Shown here in pieces: positions 50,984-60,829 of a DNA stretch of 64,000 nt. The notes beneath the pieces are model-generated. The model did not search any database, was not told the DNA's origin, and saw only the letters and a program-made list of their open reading frames with translations. The position numbers and the translations under genes were made by a program. The stretch is from NCBI RefSeq assembly GCF_008642355.1, contig NZ_CP029193.1, positions 4,178,001 through 4,242,000 on the forward strand, in the 5' to 3' direction. Source of the stretch: Streptomyces venezuelae (GTDB taxonomy: Bacteria > Actinomycetota > Actinomycetes > Streptomycetales > Streptomycetaceae). The first letter of the stretch is position 1. Every line of letters starts with the position of its first letter.

Positions 50984-52987
50984 TCACCTATCCTGTGGGG
51001 ACGCCACCGCTCGTGCCGCGCCCACCTCTTGGCGTAGGGGCTCCAGGACGCTGTCCTGAGAGTCGTTCGTGAAGTTCACGTGGCCCTTTTCCAGGACCAC
51101 CGACGCCCGCAGCCGGTCCGCCAGGGCCCGCAGCTCGCGTGCCACTTCGGCCACCTCCTCCGGCCGCGGCGCAGCCGCTCCGTGCCGGATGCGGACCCTC
51201 GCCGCCGTCGTCGCGTCCAGGATGCGTTCGACCGCGACCACCAACGGCCACCACGCCGCCGCCCGCGTCCCCGTGGGCGGCGGCTCGGTGAGGGCGCGCT
51301 GGAACTCGGAGCGGATGACGGACAGGTCGCGGTAGAGGCCGCGGCGCATGCGGGCGCGGGCCGCCGCGTCGCCGTCGCCGAACGCGCACTCCACGTACCG
51401 CGCCGTGTCCGCGACCGCGTCGGCGAGCCGGTCGCCGATCCGCGTGCCCCAGCTCTCCGGCCAGAGCAGGTACCCGGCGACGAGCGTGATGCCGCAGCCG
51501 ATCAGGCTGTCGACGAGGCGGGGTACGACGAGGCCGAGGCCCTGGTGGTTGAGGATGTCGGAGAGGAGCAGGATCACCGGGGTGATCGCGGCTGTCTGGT
51601 AGCCGTAGCCCCGGGTGGTCAGGGCCGGGATCAGCGGGGCCAGGAGCATCATCACCGGGACGTCCCACCAGCCGTGGGGGACCTCGGCCAGGACCGCCGC
51701 CGCCACCACCAGACCCGCCGCCGTGCCGAGCGCGCGGAGGACCGCCCGCGAGAAGACCGAGCCGAAGTCGGGCTTCAGGACGAACGTGACGGTCAGCGCC
51801 ACCCAGTACGACCTGGGTACGTCGATGATCGAGACCAGGGACTGGGCGAGGCCGATGCAGAGGGCGAGGCGCAGGCCGTAGCGCCAGGAGGCGCCGGACA
51901 GGACGACGTTGCGGGCGGCGCGGCGGGCGCGGACGCGCAGGTCGGCGGGGCGGCCGAGGCGGTCGTCGGCCTCGATGACGCCGAGCGGGTCGGGGTCGGC
52001 GAGGGTCTCCGCGGCGTGCAGTACGGCGTGGTCGAGGGCGCGGGCCGCGTGGTCCTGGGGTTCGGGGATGCGCGCGGCGGCGCGGGCGGGCGCCTCGGCG
52101 GGGTCGGTGCGCGGGGTCTCGCCCCGCTCCACCGCGTCGGCGAGCGCGCGGACCGCGACGGGCACCTCGGGCGGCAGGCGTACGCAGGCGTGACGGGCGG
52201 CCTGGTCGGCCGCGGGGGCCGCCTCGATGATGGGGGTCAAGGCGTTCAGCTGGGCCACCAGGCGCACCAGTTCGGGGTTGCGGCCGTGGTCGCGGGTGCG
52301 GCGGGCGAGGACGAGGTCGTAGCTCTGGTTCAGGGAGGCGGTGACCGCGGTGCGCGCTTCGTCGTACGCGTCCGTGCCCGCCGCGTCGAGGAGCGCGGCC
52401 ACCGAACGGTAGGACGCGGCGACGGCGGCACGCTCGGGGACGCCGGAGCGCAGCGGCCAGGCGAGCAGGGCGAGGGTGAGGACGAGGAGGCCGCCGCCGG
52501 TCATCAGGAGCGGCGCGAGCCACCACTGCCCCGGCATGGGCAGCCCGGCGCCGACCACGCAGTTGAGCAGCAGGAGCAGCCCCGACACGGAGGCGACCGC
52601 GCCGATCGTCGACATCATCCCGGAGACGAGCGCGACGAAGGTGACAGCGCCCACGGCGACCCACCCGTGCCCGAAGACGAGCGAGCCGAGGGTGACGCCG
52701 AGGGCGCCGAAGAGCTGCGGGACGGCGATGTTGAAGATCCGCATGCGGTAGGCGTCGGCGGTGTCGCCGATGACGCCGGAGAGGGCGCCCATGGAGGCGA
52801 GGGCGCCGTACGAGGGCTGCCCGGCGAGGATGCCGAGCGCGAGGGGGAGCGCCATCGCGACGGAGGCGCGGGCCACGGCCGCCCAGGGGATGGGCGCGGA
52901 CTGCGGTTTGAGGGACCTGACCAGCCAGTCGGGTGGGGTGAGCGGGCCCAGTGGGACCGGACGGGCGGGGCGGGACTCTCGGGGCAT
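50984..52987 (-). CDS. FUSC-family aromatic-acid exporter-like membrane protein
   Basis: 667 aa. Two membrane halves, each of ~5-6 helices (first: VAMALPLALGILAGQPSYGALASMGAL ... ; second: LCIGLAQSLVSIIDVPRSYWVALTVTFVLKPDFGSVF), separated by a ~190-residue cytosolic helical region. The ...RSYWVALTVTFVLKPDFG... word is the FUSC/AaeB-YccS hallmark. Probably exports aromatic or weak-acid compounds. ATG 52987; C-terminal cytosolic tail ~60 residues. Confidence 0.82.
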   Translation of the reverse strand: MPRESRPARPVPLGPLTPPDWLVRSLKPQSAPIPWAAVARASVAMALPLALGILAGQPSYGALASMGALSGVIGDTADAYRMRIFNIAVPQLFGALGVTLGSLVFGHGWVAVGAVTFVALVSGMMSTIGAVASVSGLLLLLNCVVGAGLPMPGQWWLAPLLMTGGGLLVLTLALLAWPLRSGVPERAAVAASYRSVAALLDAAGTDAYDEARTAVTASLNQSYDLVLARRTRDHGRNPELVRLVAQLNALTPIIEAAPAADQAARHACVRLPPEVPVAVRALADAVERGETPRTDPAEAPARAAARIPEPQDHAARALDHAVLHAAETLADPDPLGVIEADDRLGRPADLRVRARRAARNVVLSGASWRYGLRLALCIGLAQSLVSIIDVPRSYWVALTVTFVLKPDFGSVFSRAVLRALGTAAGLVVAAAVLAEVPHGWWDVPVMMLLAPLIPALTTRGYGYQTAAITPVILLLSDILNHQGLGLVVPRLVDSLIGCGITLVAGYLLWPESWGTRIGDRLADAVADTARYVECAFGDGDAAARARMRRGLYRDLSVIRSEFQRALTEPPPTGTRAAAWWPLVVAVERILDATTAARVRIRHGAAAPRPEEVAEVARELRALADRLRASVVLEKGHVNFTNDSQDSVLEPLRQEVGAARAVASPQDR

Positions 52988-53031
52988 GCGCCCATTATCG
53001 GCGCTTTACGTGACTTGCCCTGGCCGGAGGA

Positions 53032-54090
53032 TCAACGCTCTGTTTCGGCTTTGTGCAGGGTCAGTGTGACGACGAGGGCACGGTGGTCGGTGTTCCCGAT
53101 GTTCAGGAAGCGGGCGTCCCGGGCGGAGAAGTCGGGCGTGGCGAGGACGTGGTCGATCTGCGCGCCGAGCGGGGCGGGCGCGGCGGCGGGCCAGCTCGGG
53201 GTGCGGGCCGCGCCGGAGAGGCGGGCGGCGTCGCGGAGCCCTTCGTCGAGGACCTTCCGGAACGCCGCGTGGTCCTGCGTGGCGTTGAAGTCCCCGGCGA
53301 TGATGGTGGGCGTGCCGCCCCCGGAGGCGGCGTACTCCTGGATCCGGCGCAGCTCGGACTGCCACAGGCCGACCCCGCGGGGCAGCGGCGGCATGGGATG
53401 CGCGAGCTGTACGCGTACGGCGTGGCCCCGCACGTCGGCGACGGCGCCCGGCATGCCGAGGGTGCCCTCGACGCCGTCCGCGCTCTTCAACGGCACCTTC
53501 GCGAGGATGACGGAGCCCTCCGCGCCGGACGCCTCGACCGACTCGCGGTAGGGGTAGTCGGCGCGGGGCAGCTCTTCGCGGAGCAGCGCGGAGCACGCGA
53601 AGTCGCACTCCTCGACGAAGAGCAGGTCGGGCCGCTCCTCGCGCACGGCCTCGATCAGCCCTTCCGTCCCGCCCCCGAACTCGACGTTGGACGTCAGCAC
53701 CCGCACTTCGGCGACGGCGGGCCCGCTCGGCGCGTCGGTGTTCCCGTACGGCTCCACGTACCAGGCGACCACCCCGAGCGCGACGACCGCCCACACCGTC
53801 CCGACCCGCCACCGCGCGAGCACGGCCAGCAGCAGTCCGGCACCGGCGGGCACGAGCAGCCACGGCAGGAACGCCAGGACCTGCGGCACGGGGGTGACTC
53901 CGTCGGAGTCGGCCACCCGGAACCCGGCGACGACGCTGACCCCGGCCAGCAGCAGCCCGGCACCCCACGCGGCAACCCGCCCCACCCGCCTCCGCCGCCG
54001 CGGTTCCGGCGTGTCCAGGTCCCCCTCGACGTCGCCCCCGACGGCCACACTCTCCGCGCTGTCCAAGAAGCCACCCCTCACACCGGTCAC
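53032..54090 (-). CDS. Endonuclease/exonuclease/phosphatase-family protein with N-terminal TM helices
   Basis: 352 aa. About three TM helices (AAWGAGLLLAGVSVVAGF, ...[38 protein letters not shown]) followed by an extracytoplasmic EEP domain: VRVLTSNVEFGGG, DLLFVEECD (metal Glu), IIAGDFNATQDH, IDHVLAT, NTDHRALVV. Such membrane EEP proteins are phosphodiesterases or nucleases on the cell surface; no PHO box seen. GTG 54090 has GGAGG six bases upstream; starts at 54096 and 54117 are too near or too far from it. Confidence 0.82.
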   Translation of the reverse strand: MTGVRGGFLDSAESVAVGGDVEGDLDTPEPRRRRRVGRVAAWGAGLLLAGVSVVAGFRVADSDGVTPVPQVLAFLPWLLVPAGAGLLLAVLARWRVGTVWAVVALGVVAWYVEPYGNTDAPSGPAVAEVRVLTSNVEFGGGTEGLIEAVREERPDLLFVEECDFACSALLREELPRADYPYRESVEASGAEGSVILAKVPLKSADGVEGTLGMPGAVADVRGHAVRVQLAHPMPPLPRGVGLWQSELRRIQEYAASGGGTPTIIAGDFNATQDHAAFRKVLDEGLRDAARLSGAARTPSWPAAAPAPLGAQIDHVLATPDFSARDARFLNIGNTDHRALVVTLTLHKAETER

Positions 54091-54153
54091 CCGCATCCTC
54101 CCCCAGAGACGGGACACGGCGGACGGCGGTTGCCCGACGGCCGCCGCCCGGGG

Positions 54154-54993
54154 TCAGGCGCGGCGGCGCACCCGCGGCCCCAGCCACGCCGCCACCGCAA
54201 CCACCACCATCACCCCGATGATCACCCACGCCGTCACCCGCAGCGTCTCCGTCAGCGCGTCGTACACCGCGCCCGCCGCGTCATGGGAGATGTCCGAGGG
54301 GAGATCGTCCAGGGTGAGGGCCCGGCCGATGGCCACCGCAGCCGCCAGGATCGCCGCGCCGACCGCCATGCCGAGGGCCGTGGCGAGGACCGCCCTGCGT
54401 CGCCGGCCGGCGAGGAGGATGCCCGCGGCGGCCAGGATCGCCGCCGCGACCGCGGGCCAGACGCCCGCCACCTGCAGCGCGTGGAAGCTGTGCCACAGCC
54501 AGCCCAGGTCCTTGGACTGCAGGACCGTGATGTCCGTGTGTTTCACCGGGATCTTCGACGCGAACGGCACCCCATCGTCCACCAGTTGCTGCTTGACCTG
54601 CTGCGTGATGGGCGCGAGGTCGATGGTGACCTCGCCGCTCGAGTCGTCGTTCAGGGCCGACTGCACGGCGTCGTGCGCCGCGCGGTTCGCCGCGTTCCAG
54701 GCCGTCTTGTACGACGCCGTCTCCGTGAACGACGCCACCGCGTCCCGTACGAACGACTCGACGGTGCCCTGCAGCGGGCCCACGTCGATCTCCTTCATCA
54801 CCGACCCCGTGACCTCGTCGGCGACCGCCGCGCGCACCGCCGGGTCGGAGGCGAGGGGCGCCATCGTGGCGACGTAACTGTCCCGGTCCCCGATCTCGTA
54901 CGTCGCCCAGATCGAGAGCACGCCGAGCGGAACCAGGACGCAGGCGAGGACCAGGAGGGCGGCGGACAGCGGACCGCGGACGGATTTCGGCAC
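54154..54993 (-). CDS. Membrane protein, four TM helices, unassigned
   Basis: 279 aa, function not recognised. First helix at ~10-30 (AALLVLACVLVPLGVLSIWATY), a ~140-residue extracellular domain (DRDSYVATMAPLASDPAVRAAVADEVTGSV ... VPVKHTDITVLQSKDL, charged but no cysteines), then three C-terminal helices (VWPAVAAAILAAAGILLAG, ALGMAVGAAILAAAVAIG, TAWVIIGVMVVVAVAAW) and a basic tail. Similar topologies occur in actinobacterial proteins of unknown role. On the same strand as the EEP gene upstream in the map (63-bp gap). Confidence 0.6.
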   Translation of the reverse strand: MPKSVRGPLSAALLVLACVLVPLGVLSIWATYEIGDRDSYVATMAPLASDPAVRAAVADEVTGSVMKEIDVGPLQGTVESFVRDAVASFTETASYKTAWNAANRAAHDAVQSALNDDSSGEVTIDLAPITQQVKQQLVDDGVPFASKIPVKHTDITVLQSKDLGWLWHSFHALQVAGVWPAVAAAILAAAGILLAGRRRRAVLATALGMAVGAAILAAAVAIGRALTLDDLPSDISHDAAGAVYDALTETLRVTAWVIIGVMVVVAVAAWLGPRVRRRA

Positions 54994-55059
54994 GCCTCCA
55001 AGGCAAGACCCCGGTCACGCGGGGCGCGACCGGGGCGACTGCATATGGGGCAACACGGG

Positions 55060-55911
55060 CTACTTACGGTTGTACAGACGCATCGTCACCGGCCCGAACA
55101 CCGCCACCAGGAGCAGCGCCCAGCCGAGCGTCCACGCCAGCTCCGTCGTCGGCGACGTGCCGTCCATCAGGGCGCGCACCGCCGACGAGCAGTGGGTGAT
55201 CGGGTTGTTGTTCACGAACGCCTGCAGCCAGCCCGGCATCGTCTCCGGCTTCACGAAGATGTCGCTCAGGAACGTCAGCGGGAAGATCACCATCATGCTG
55301 ACGCCCATCACCGACTTCTCCGTGCGCAGCAGCAGCCCGAACATCGTCCAGATCCACGAGAACGCGAAGGAGAAGACGAGCAGGACCGCGATCCCCGCCA
55401 CGACGCCGACGAAGCCGCCGTCCGGGCGGAAGCCCATGATGAGGCCGACGGTCAGGATGACGACCGACGCGATGGCGTAGCGCAGGGCGTCGCCCAGGAG
55501 GTAGCCGACCATCGTCGACGGGCGCCAGATCGGCAGCGTACGGAAGCGGTCGAAGACGCCCTTCTCGATGTCGGTGTTGACCGACACGCCCGTATACATC
55601 GTGATCATGACGACGGACATCACGAGGATGCCGGGCAGCAGGTACTGGATGTACTCGGACGGGGAGCCGGCGAGCGCGCCCCCGAACAGGTACGTGTACA
55701 TCAGCACCATCATGATCGGGAACGCCGTGACGTCGAAGAGCTGCTCCGGCACGTGCTTGATCTTGAGGATGGCGCGCCAGCCGAACGTGAGGCAGGCGGA
55801 CAGCGCGGTGGGCCTGGCCGGCCGCTCGGTGGCGATGAGCAGTTCGGCGAGGGACTCGGTCCTGACGGGGGCGAGGTCCTGCGTCTCGGTGGTGCCGGCT
55901 GCGGTGCTCAT
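55060..55911 (-). CDS. ABC-2 type permease (DrrB-like)
   Basis: 283 aa, six TM helices. ABC-2 permease: [37 protein letters not shown] at the first helix, [35 protein letters not shown] loop (family motif), and [19 protein letters not shown] near the end. Partner of the ATPase upstream in the transcript (start overlaps its stop, ATGA). Together they resemble daunorubicin-type DrrAB exporters for drugs or lipids. Confidence 0.85.
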   Translation of the reverse strand: MSTAAGTTETQDLAPVRTESLAELLIATERPARPTALSACLTFGWRAILKIKHVPEQLFDVTAFPIMMVLMYTYLFGGALAGSPSEYIQYLLPGILVMSVVMITMYTGVSVNTDIEKGVFDRFRTLPIWRPSTMVGYLLGDALRYAIASVVILTVGLIMGFRPDGGFVGVVAGIAVLLVFSFAFSWIWTMFGLLLRTEKSVMGVSMMVIFPLTFLSDIFVKPETMPGWLQAFVNNNPITHCSSAVRALMDGTSPTTELAWTLGWALLLVAVFGPVTMRLYNRK

Positions 55912-56927
55912 GCCGTGGCCTCTTCCTTCAGGTCCGCGGTGGGGGTCTGGTGCGAGGCGTCCGTGCCGGTCAGGGCGAGGAACACCTCGTCGAGGCTCGG
56001 CTGGCCGAGGGAGAAGTTGTCGACGGTGATGCCGGCGCGGGCGAGCTCGGCGAGCGCCCGGGAGGCCTGCTCGGCGGCGCCACCCCCGCTGGACCCGGCA
56101 CCCGCCTCGTCCGTCCCCACCCGCGCCGTCAGCGCGACCGGATCCGGTTCGAGCTGCACCTGCGCGTCGAGCACCGCGCCGAGCAGCCGCGCCGCCTCCT
56201 CGCGCTGTGCGGCCTCCCGCAACCGCACATGGACCGAGCCCGCGCCGACCGACGCCTTGAGTTCGCCCTTGGTGCCCTCCGCGATGACCTTGCCCCGGTC
56301 GATGACGGCGATCCGCGCCGCCAACTGGTCGGCCTCGTCGAGGTACTGCGTGGTGAGCAGGACCGTCGTGCCGTGACCGACGACCGCGCGCACGATGTCC
56401 CACACCTGGTTGCGGCTGCGCGGGTCGAGCCCCGTCGTCGGCTCGTCCAGGAACAGCAGGTCGGGGGTGTTCAGGATGGACGCGGCGATGTCGATACGGC
56501 GCCGCATGCCGCCCGAGTAGTTCTTCACCTGCCGCGCCGCGGCCTCCGTGAGCCCGAACGCGTCGAGCAGCTGCCCGGCACGGCCGCGCGCCGCCTGCTT
56601 GGAGTGGCCCGTGAGGCGGCCCAGCAGGATCAGGTTCTCCAGGCCGGTCAGATCCTCGTCGACCGACGCGTACTGCCCGGTCAGGCTCACCCGGCCGCGT
56701 ACGGCGTCCGCCTCCCGCACGACGTCGTGCCCGAACACGTGCGCCTCGCCCCCGTCGGGCCGCAGCAGGGTGGCGAGCATCTTGACCGCCGTGGTCTTGC
56801 CCGCCCCGTTCGGCCCCAGTACGCCGTAGACCGTGCCGGCCGGGACGGTGAGGTCGATGCCGTCGACCGCGCGGTTGTCGCCGAAGGTCTTCACCAGACC
56901 CGCGGTCTCGATGGCCATGCTGCTCAT
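55908..56927 (-). CDS. ABC transporter ATPase (DrrA-like)
   Basis: 339 aa. Walker [11 protein letters not shown]-loop [14 protein letters not shown], signature [13 protein letters not shown], Walker [15 protein letters not shown], switch [14 protein letters not shown]. The C-terminal region (residues ~230-339) is the longer extension of DrrA-type exporters. ATG 56927 ([16 protein letters not shown]) has GAGAAGGCGG upstream; GTG/ATG 56972 is less supported. First gene of the pair. Three 14-bp repeats lie upstream at 57011-57051. Confidence 0.88.
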   Translation of the reverse strand: MSSMAIETAGLVKTFGDNRAVDGIDLTVPAGTVYGVLGPNGAGKTTAVKMLATLLRPDGGEAHVFGHDVVREADAVRGRVSLTGQYASVDEDLTGLENLILLGRLTGHSKQAARGRAGQLLDAFGLTEAAARQVKNYSGGMRRRIDIAASILNTPDLLFLDEPTTGLDPRSRNQVWDIVRAVVGHGTTVLLTTQYLDEADQLAARIAVIDRGKVIAEGTKGELKASVGAGSVHVRLREAAQREEAARLLGAVLDAQVQLEPDPVALTARVGTDEAGAGSSGGGAAEQASRALAELARAGITVDNFSLGQPSLDEVFLALTGTDASHQTPTADLKEEATA

Positions 56928-57010
56928 GTCCGCCCGCCTTCTCACAGGAGCAAGAGGTAAAGGATTCGTCATGAGGGCAGACCGGGCCCGCCCCGGAAAC
57001 TCATCGCTCG

Positions 57011-57051
57011 GCTCATCGCTTCAGCTCTTCGATTTCAGCTCATCGATTTCA
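57011..57051. repeat. Three 14-bp direct repeats upstream of the ABC exporter operon
   Basis: GCTCATCGCTTCA (57011), GCTCTTCGATTTCA (57024) and GCTCATCGATTTCA (57038) in tandem, 85-125 bp upstream of the ATPase ATG. On the minus strand a -10-like TACGCT sits just upstream at the 57051 end. May be repeated regulator sites in the leader. Confidence 0.5.
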
Positions 57052-57123
57052 GCGTAGGGAAGCTTCCGGTGGAGCGCTCGGCCGATCGGGTGTTACCTGG
57101 ATGAGGGGGCGAGGAGGCTGATC

Positions 57124-57549
57124 ATGCGAATCGCTCTGAGCGTGGCGGCGCTGCTGACCTTCGGGACCGTCGCTGCCACCGCAACCGCTACCGCCGCTCC
57201 CGCCCACGACAACGACAGCGTCATCTGGGGCACCGTCGTCTCGGGGCCGGACCTGAAGGTCAGGGACGAGCCGAGTACGCACGGCAAGATCCTGGCGAAG
57301 ATGCCGTACGGCAGCGAGGACCGCGTCAAGTGCGCCGTACGCGGCATGTCCGTGCACGGCAACCCGCACTGGTACTGGCTGGAGGGCGAGCGGGGCTGGG
57401 TGAGCGCGGAGTACGTCGACACGGGCGGCCGTCACGTGCCGAGCTGCGGGTCGTGGTCCGAGGACCCGTGCCCGAAGTGGCGCGACCGTGACCACCATGA
57501 CCACCGCGACCACCAGGACTGCGGCCCCTGTTCCTACCGCAACCACTGA
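57124..57549 (+). CDS. Secreted SH3b-domain protein with His/Asp tail
   Basis: 141 aa. Signal peptide ~1-25 (IALSVAALLTFGTVAATATATA). Bacterial SH3 domain ~32-110: WGTVVSGPDLKVRDEPSTHGKIL, VKCAVRGMSVHGNPHWYWLEGERGWVSAEYVD, with cysteines that may pair. The tail is rich in His, Asp and Cys (DRDHHDHRDHQDCGPCSY), suggesting metal binding. SH3b domains bind peptidoglycan. ATG 57124 has GAGGAGG upstream. Divergent from the ABC operon. Confidence 0.75.
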   Translation: MRIALSVAALLTFGTVAATATATAAPAHDNDSVIWGTVVSGPDLKVRDEPSTHGKILAKMPYGSEDRVKCAVRGMSVHGNPHWYWLEGERGWVSAEYVDTGGRHVPSCGSWSEDPCPKWRDRDHHDHRDHQDCGPCSYRNH

Positions 57550-57588
57550 TACGCACGTCGTCGTCGGGGGGCCGAGAAGGGAACCGTC

Positions 57589-57987
57589 ATGGCACACACC
57601 GCACCCGTCCGCTACGCGCCCCGCTCCCCCCGGACGACCGCGACCTCCGCGTCCCGCTGGGCGGGCCTCGCCCTGCTCGCGGGGATCGTCTACGGCCTCT
57701 GGGCCTGCGCGATCCGACGCGACGGCGGGCCGATCACCACCGGGAACGTCATGCTCGGGGTGGTGACCGGCCTGATCTTCGCCGCCGTCATGTTCGCCCT
57801 GCACCGCCTCGCGCCCTCGCTCCCGCGCGAACTGCGCGCCCTGTCCTGGGCGGCGTTCGCGGGCATCGCGCTCGGCTTCCTCTGCAGTCTGGGCGGTGCG
57901 AGTGTGCTGAGGTCCACCGTGATCGCGTCGGTGGTCGCGGCGGGTGTCTTCGCGGTGATGTTCTACCGCTACTACACGACCGAGTGA
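57589..57987 (+). CDS. Small four-TM membrane protein, unassigned
   Basis: 132 aa. Hydrophobic helices at ~25-42, 53-72, 85-105 and 108-127 (ALLAGIVYGLWACAI, MLGVVTGLIFAAVMFAL, AAFAGIALGFLCSLGGASVL, VIASVVAAGVFAVMFYRYY). Function not recognised. AAGGGAACC precedes the ATG. Its last 16 bases overlap the 3' end of the convergent MFS gene. Confidence 0.6.
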   Translation: MAHTAPVRYAPRSPRTTATSASRWAGLALLAGIVYGLWACAIRRDGGPITTGNVMLGVVTGLIFAAVMFALHRLAPSLPRELRALSWAAFAGIALGFLCSLGGASVLRSTVIASVVAAGVFAVMFYRYYTTE

Positions 57988-59372
57988 GCCGCGCTCTTCC
58001 CGCGGGCGCCCTCGCCGAGCCGGTGTGCGGCGAGCGCTGAAACCCCCAGCACCAGCGCGGAGTTGACGGCCACGGCCACACTCACCCCGGACAGGACGCC
58101 CCGCGGATCCGCGGGGCCCCCTGTCCGGGCCGCCACGATTGCGCTCATCACGGGGATGCCGAGCGTGATGCCGACCTGCTGGGTCATGGTCGCGAGACCG
58201 GTCGCCAGACCCTGCTCGGAGTCGGCGACACCCGACGTGGCGGTCACCATGAACCCCACGATCAGAAGCATGTTGCCGACACCGCCCACGAACGTCGCGG
58301 CAAGCAGCGGATACAGCCATCCGCCCGACGTACCGAGCGCGACCAGCGACACCGTGGCGGCGGCCTGCACCACACCCCCGCCGAGGATCGTCGCCCGCCC
58401 GCCGAACCGGCTCACGGCCCGCCCGCCGAGCAGCCCGCCGACCACCGTGCCGACGCCGAGGACGCCGAACGCGAGCCCCGTGGCGAGAGCGGAGTAGCCG
58501 AGGACTTCCTGCAAGTAGAGCGTCATGAGGAAGACCAGCGAGGTCTCCGTCGCGAAGGCGATCAGGCCGGCGGCATTGCCCCAGACGACGGACCGGCGCC
58601 GCATGATGCGGACGGGTACGAGCGGCGCGGGCGACCGCTGCTCCACGAACCAGAAGGCGACGAGCAGACCGCCGCCCGCGAGCAGCGAGGCGAGCGCGTG
58701 GGGCTCGGTCCAGCCGGTCTCCCCGGCCCGCGTGAGCCCGTGGACGAGGGCCAGCAGCCCGCCCGTGACGGTGACCGCGCCCGGCAGGTCGAGCCGGTGC
58801 CTGCACACGATCCGCGAGTCGGTGAGCAGGGCCGGCGCGAGGGCGACGACCACGGCCGCGACGGGCACGTTGATGAAGAACGCCCACCGCCAGGAGAGCA
58901 GTTCGGTGAGGAGCCCGCCGAGGACGGCGCCGGTGGTGAAGCCGGCGGACATCAGCGCGCCGTTGAGTCCGAGGGCCCGGTCCCGCAGCGGCCCCTCGCG
59001 GAACGCGGTGGTGAGCAGCGCGAGCCCCGCCGGGGTGACGGCCGCCGTGGCGAGTCCTTGCAGCACCCGCGCCGTGAGCAGCACGTCCGGGGAGGTGGCG
59101 AGACCCCCGAGGGCCGAGGAGAGGCCGAGCAGCGCCATGCCGCCGATGAAGAGCCGCTTGCGTCCGAAGAGGTCCGCGACACGGCCGAAGAGGAGCGTGA
59201 AACCTGCGGCTGCGAGCGCGAAGGACGTGGCGATCCACTGAAGATCGGCGAGGGAGAAGCCGAGCCCTTCGCCGACGACGGGCAGGGCGACGTTCAGGAT
59301 GGAGAAGTCCACGGCGACCATGAACTGGGACCCGAGGAGAAGGGTGAGGACGAGCTTCTGCCGCCCGGTCAT
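57972..59372 (-). CDS. DHA2-type MFS drug exporter (14 TM)
   Basis: 466 aa, ~14 helices. Motif A-like GRVADLFGRKRLFIGG, motif C-like ALMSAGFTTGAVLGGLL, and helix-1 LGSQFMVAVDFSILNVALP (motif D1 with the conserved Asp). Closest to EmrB/QacA-type antiporters that expel hydrophobic toxins. ATG 59372 sits with GGAGG seven bases upstream and one base overlap with the SGNH hydrolase stop, so the two genes are coupled. Confidence 0.87.
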   Translation of the reverse strand: MTGRQKLVLTLLLGSQFMVAVDFSILNVALPVVGEGLGFSLADLQWIATSFALAAAGFTLLFGRVADLFGRKRLFIGGMALLGLSSALGGLATSPDVLLTARVLQGLATAAVTPAGLALLTTAFREGPLRDRALGLNGALMSAGFTTGAVLGGLLTELLSWRWAFFINVPVAAVVVALAPALLTDSRIVCRHRLDLPGAVTVTGGLLALVHGLTRAGETGWTEPHALASLLAGGGLLVAFWFVEQRSPAPLVPVRIMRRRSVVWGNAAGLIAFATETSLVFLMTLYLQEVLGYSALATGLAFGVLGVGTVVGGLLGGRAVSRFGGRATILGGGVVQAAATVSLVALGTSGGWLYPLLAATFVGGVGNMLLIVGFMVTATSGVADSEQGLATGLATMTQQVGITLGIPVMSAIVAARTGGPADPRGVLSGVSVAVAVNSALVLGVSALAAHRLGEGARGKSAAHSVV

Positions 59373-60661
59373 CACAGGGCCTCCAGGTCCACCGCGCGGG
59401 CCATGGCACGGTAGCCCGCGTCGTTCGGGTGCAGGTGGTCGCCGCTGTCGTACGCGGGGGCGATGCGCTCGGGGTCCCGCGGGTCGGCGAGGGCCCTGTC
59501 GAAGTCGACGTACGCGTCGTACTCGCCGGACGTCCGCACCCAGTCGTTGAACTCGTCGCTCACGGCGGCGGCGTGCTTGCCGTAGTGGTCGGAGCCGCCG
59601 AGGGGCAGGAGGGTGGCGCCGACGACCCGTACGCCCTTGGCGCGCGCCTTGCGTATCAACTCCCGGTGCCCTTCGATGAGTTCGCGGGCGGAGACGACCG
59701 GAGCGGGCTTGTAGGTCGGCTTGTCGGTCTCGCTGAACCCGATGTCGTTGAGGCCTTCGAGGACGACGACCGTGCCCACGCCGGGCAGGTCGAGGGCGTC
59801 GCGCGAGAACCGGTTGGCGCTCTTCTCGCCGTACCAGGCCGAATCGTTGAGGACCATGTTGCCGCCGATGCCGGCGTTGAGGACGGGCTGTGACTTCCCC
59901 GCCTTGTCGAGTCTCTCGGCGAGGGCGTCGGACCAGCGGCGGTTGCGGTCGGTGGAGGAGGCGAACCCGTCGGTGATGGAGTCGCCGAAGAGGACGACGC
60001 CGTCGCGCTTCTCCGGGGCGCGGGAGCTGCCGACGTCCACGCCGGAGAGGTAGTACCAGGACTCGGTCGACTCGCCGAAGGCCCGGCCGCCCGTGTCGGA
60101 GGTGTGGTTCCCGGCGGCGCGGTAGCTGGTCGCGAAGGACTGGGCGTGGAAGGTGGCGGGCCCGGTCGTGCCGGAGAGGTGGAGGGTGACGGTGACGGAC
60201 TCGAAGGGTTCGAGTCCCAACCCGGCGGCGTCACTCCGCAGGTGCCCGCGAGCGGGAATGGTGACGCCCGACTCTCCGCCGAAGGTGAGCCGCGTGACCG
60301 ATCCCTTCTCCACGGCCGCACCCTTCCCGGCTCGGGCGATGGTCGCGCTCTCGATCCGCAGCGGAGAGCTGCCGTACGCGTTGGAGAGCCGGATGCGGGC
60401 TCCGTCACCGCCTTCGGTGACGCGGACGACCTGGCGGAGGGTCTGGTCGTCGAAGCCGGCTTCGGACCAGTTGGGCTTGAAGCCGGTGCTGGGGCGCTGT
60501 GGGGCGCTCGCCCAGGCAGCGGTCCATGAGACGCCGTGATGCGCGGACGAGGGCGGAACGGCCTGGGCTCCAGCGGTGACGGCGAGCCCGGCGGTCAGGG
60601 CGAGAGCGGCGGCGGTGGCGGTGACGGTGGTGGCGAGGGACGTGCGGGCACGCGAAATCAT
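59372..60661 (-). CDS. Secreted SGNH/GDSL esterase-like hydrolase
   Basis: 429 aa. Signal peptide ~1-35. Catalytic Ser in VVLFGDSITDGFASS (~S228), Gly in GIGGNMVLN, Asn in GLNDIG, and Asp-His in SGDHLHPNDAGY near the C-terminus. The N-terminal ~170 residues are a beta-rich domain (WTAAWASAPQRPS; ATIARAGKGAAVEKGSVTRLTFGG), as in secreted SGNH enzymes acting on plant or microbial polysaccharide esters. ATG 60661 has GGAGCC six bases upstream; 105 bases of extra frame upstream look uncoded. Divergent from the LysR gene. Confidence 0.85.
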   Translation of the reverse strand: MISRARTSLATTVTATAAALALTAGLAVTAGAQAVPPSSAHHGVSWTAAWASAPQRPSTGFKPNWSEAGFDDQTLRQVVRVTEGGDGARIRLSNAYGSSPLRIESATIARAGKGAAVEKGSVTRLTFGGESGVTIPARGHLRSDAAGLGLEPFESVTVTLHLSGTTGPATFHAQSFATSYRAAGNHTSDTGGRAFGESTESWYYLSGVDVGSSRAPEKRDGVVLFGDSITDGFASSTDRNRRWSDALAERLDKAGKSQPVLNAGIGGNMVLNDSAWYGEKSANRFSRDALDLPGVGTVVVLEGLNDIGFSETDKPTYKPAPVVSARELIEGHRELIRKARAKGVRVVGATLLPLGGSDHYGKHAAAVSDEFNDWVRTSGEYDAYVDFDRALADPRDPERIAPAYDSGDHLHPNDAGYRAMARAVDLEAL

Positions 60662-60829
60662 CGAAGGCTCCGGCTGGTCGAGGAGTGACGAGGAGGGAGA
60701 AGGCGTCCGTTCGGCGGTCCGCCGTCCCGACTCCTCAAAGATCCGCCGACGGCGATCCGTCATCAACGGCGATCCATGAAACGATCGACGCGCTCAGGCT
60801 TATCGATGCAGGTCACAGGGGGTACTGCG

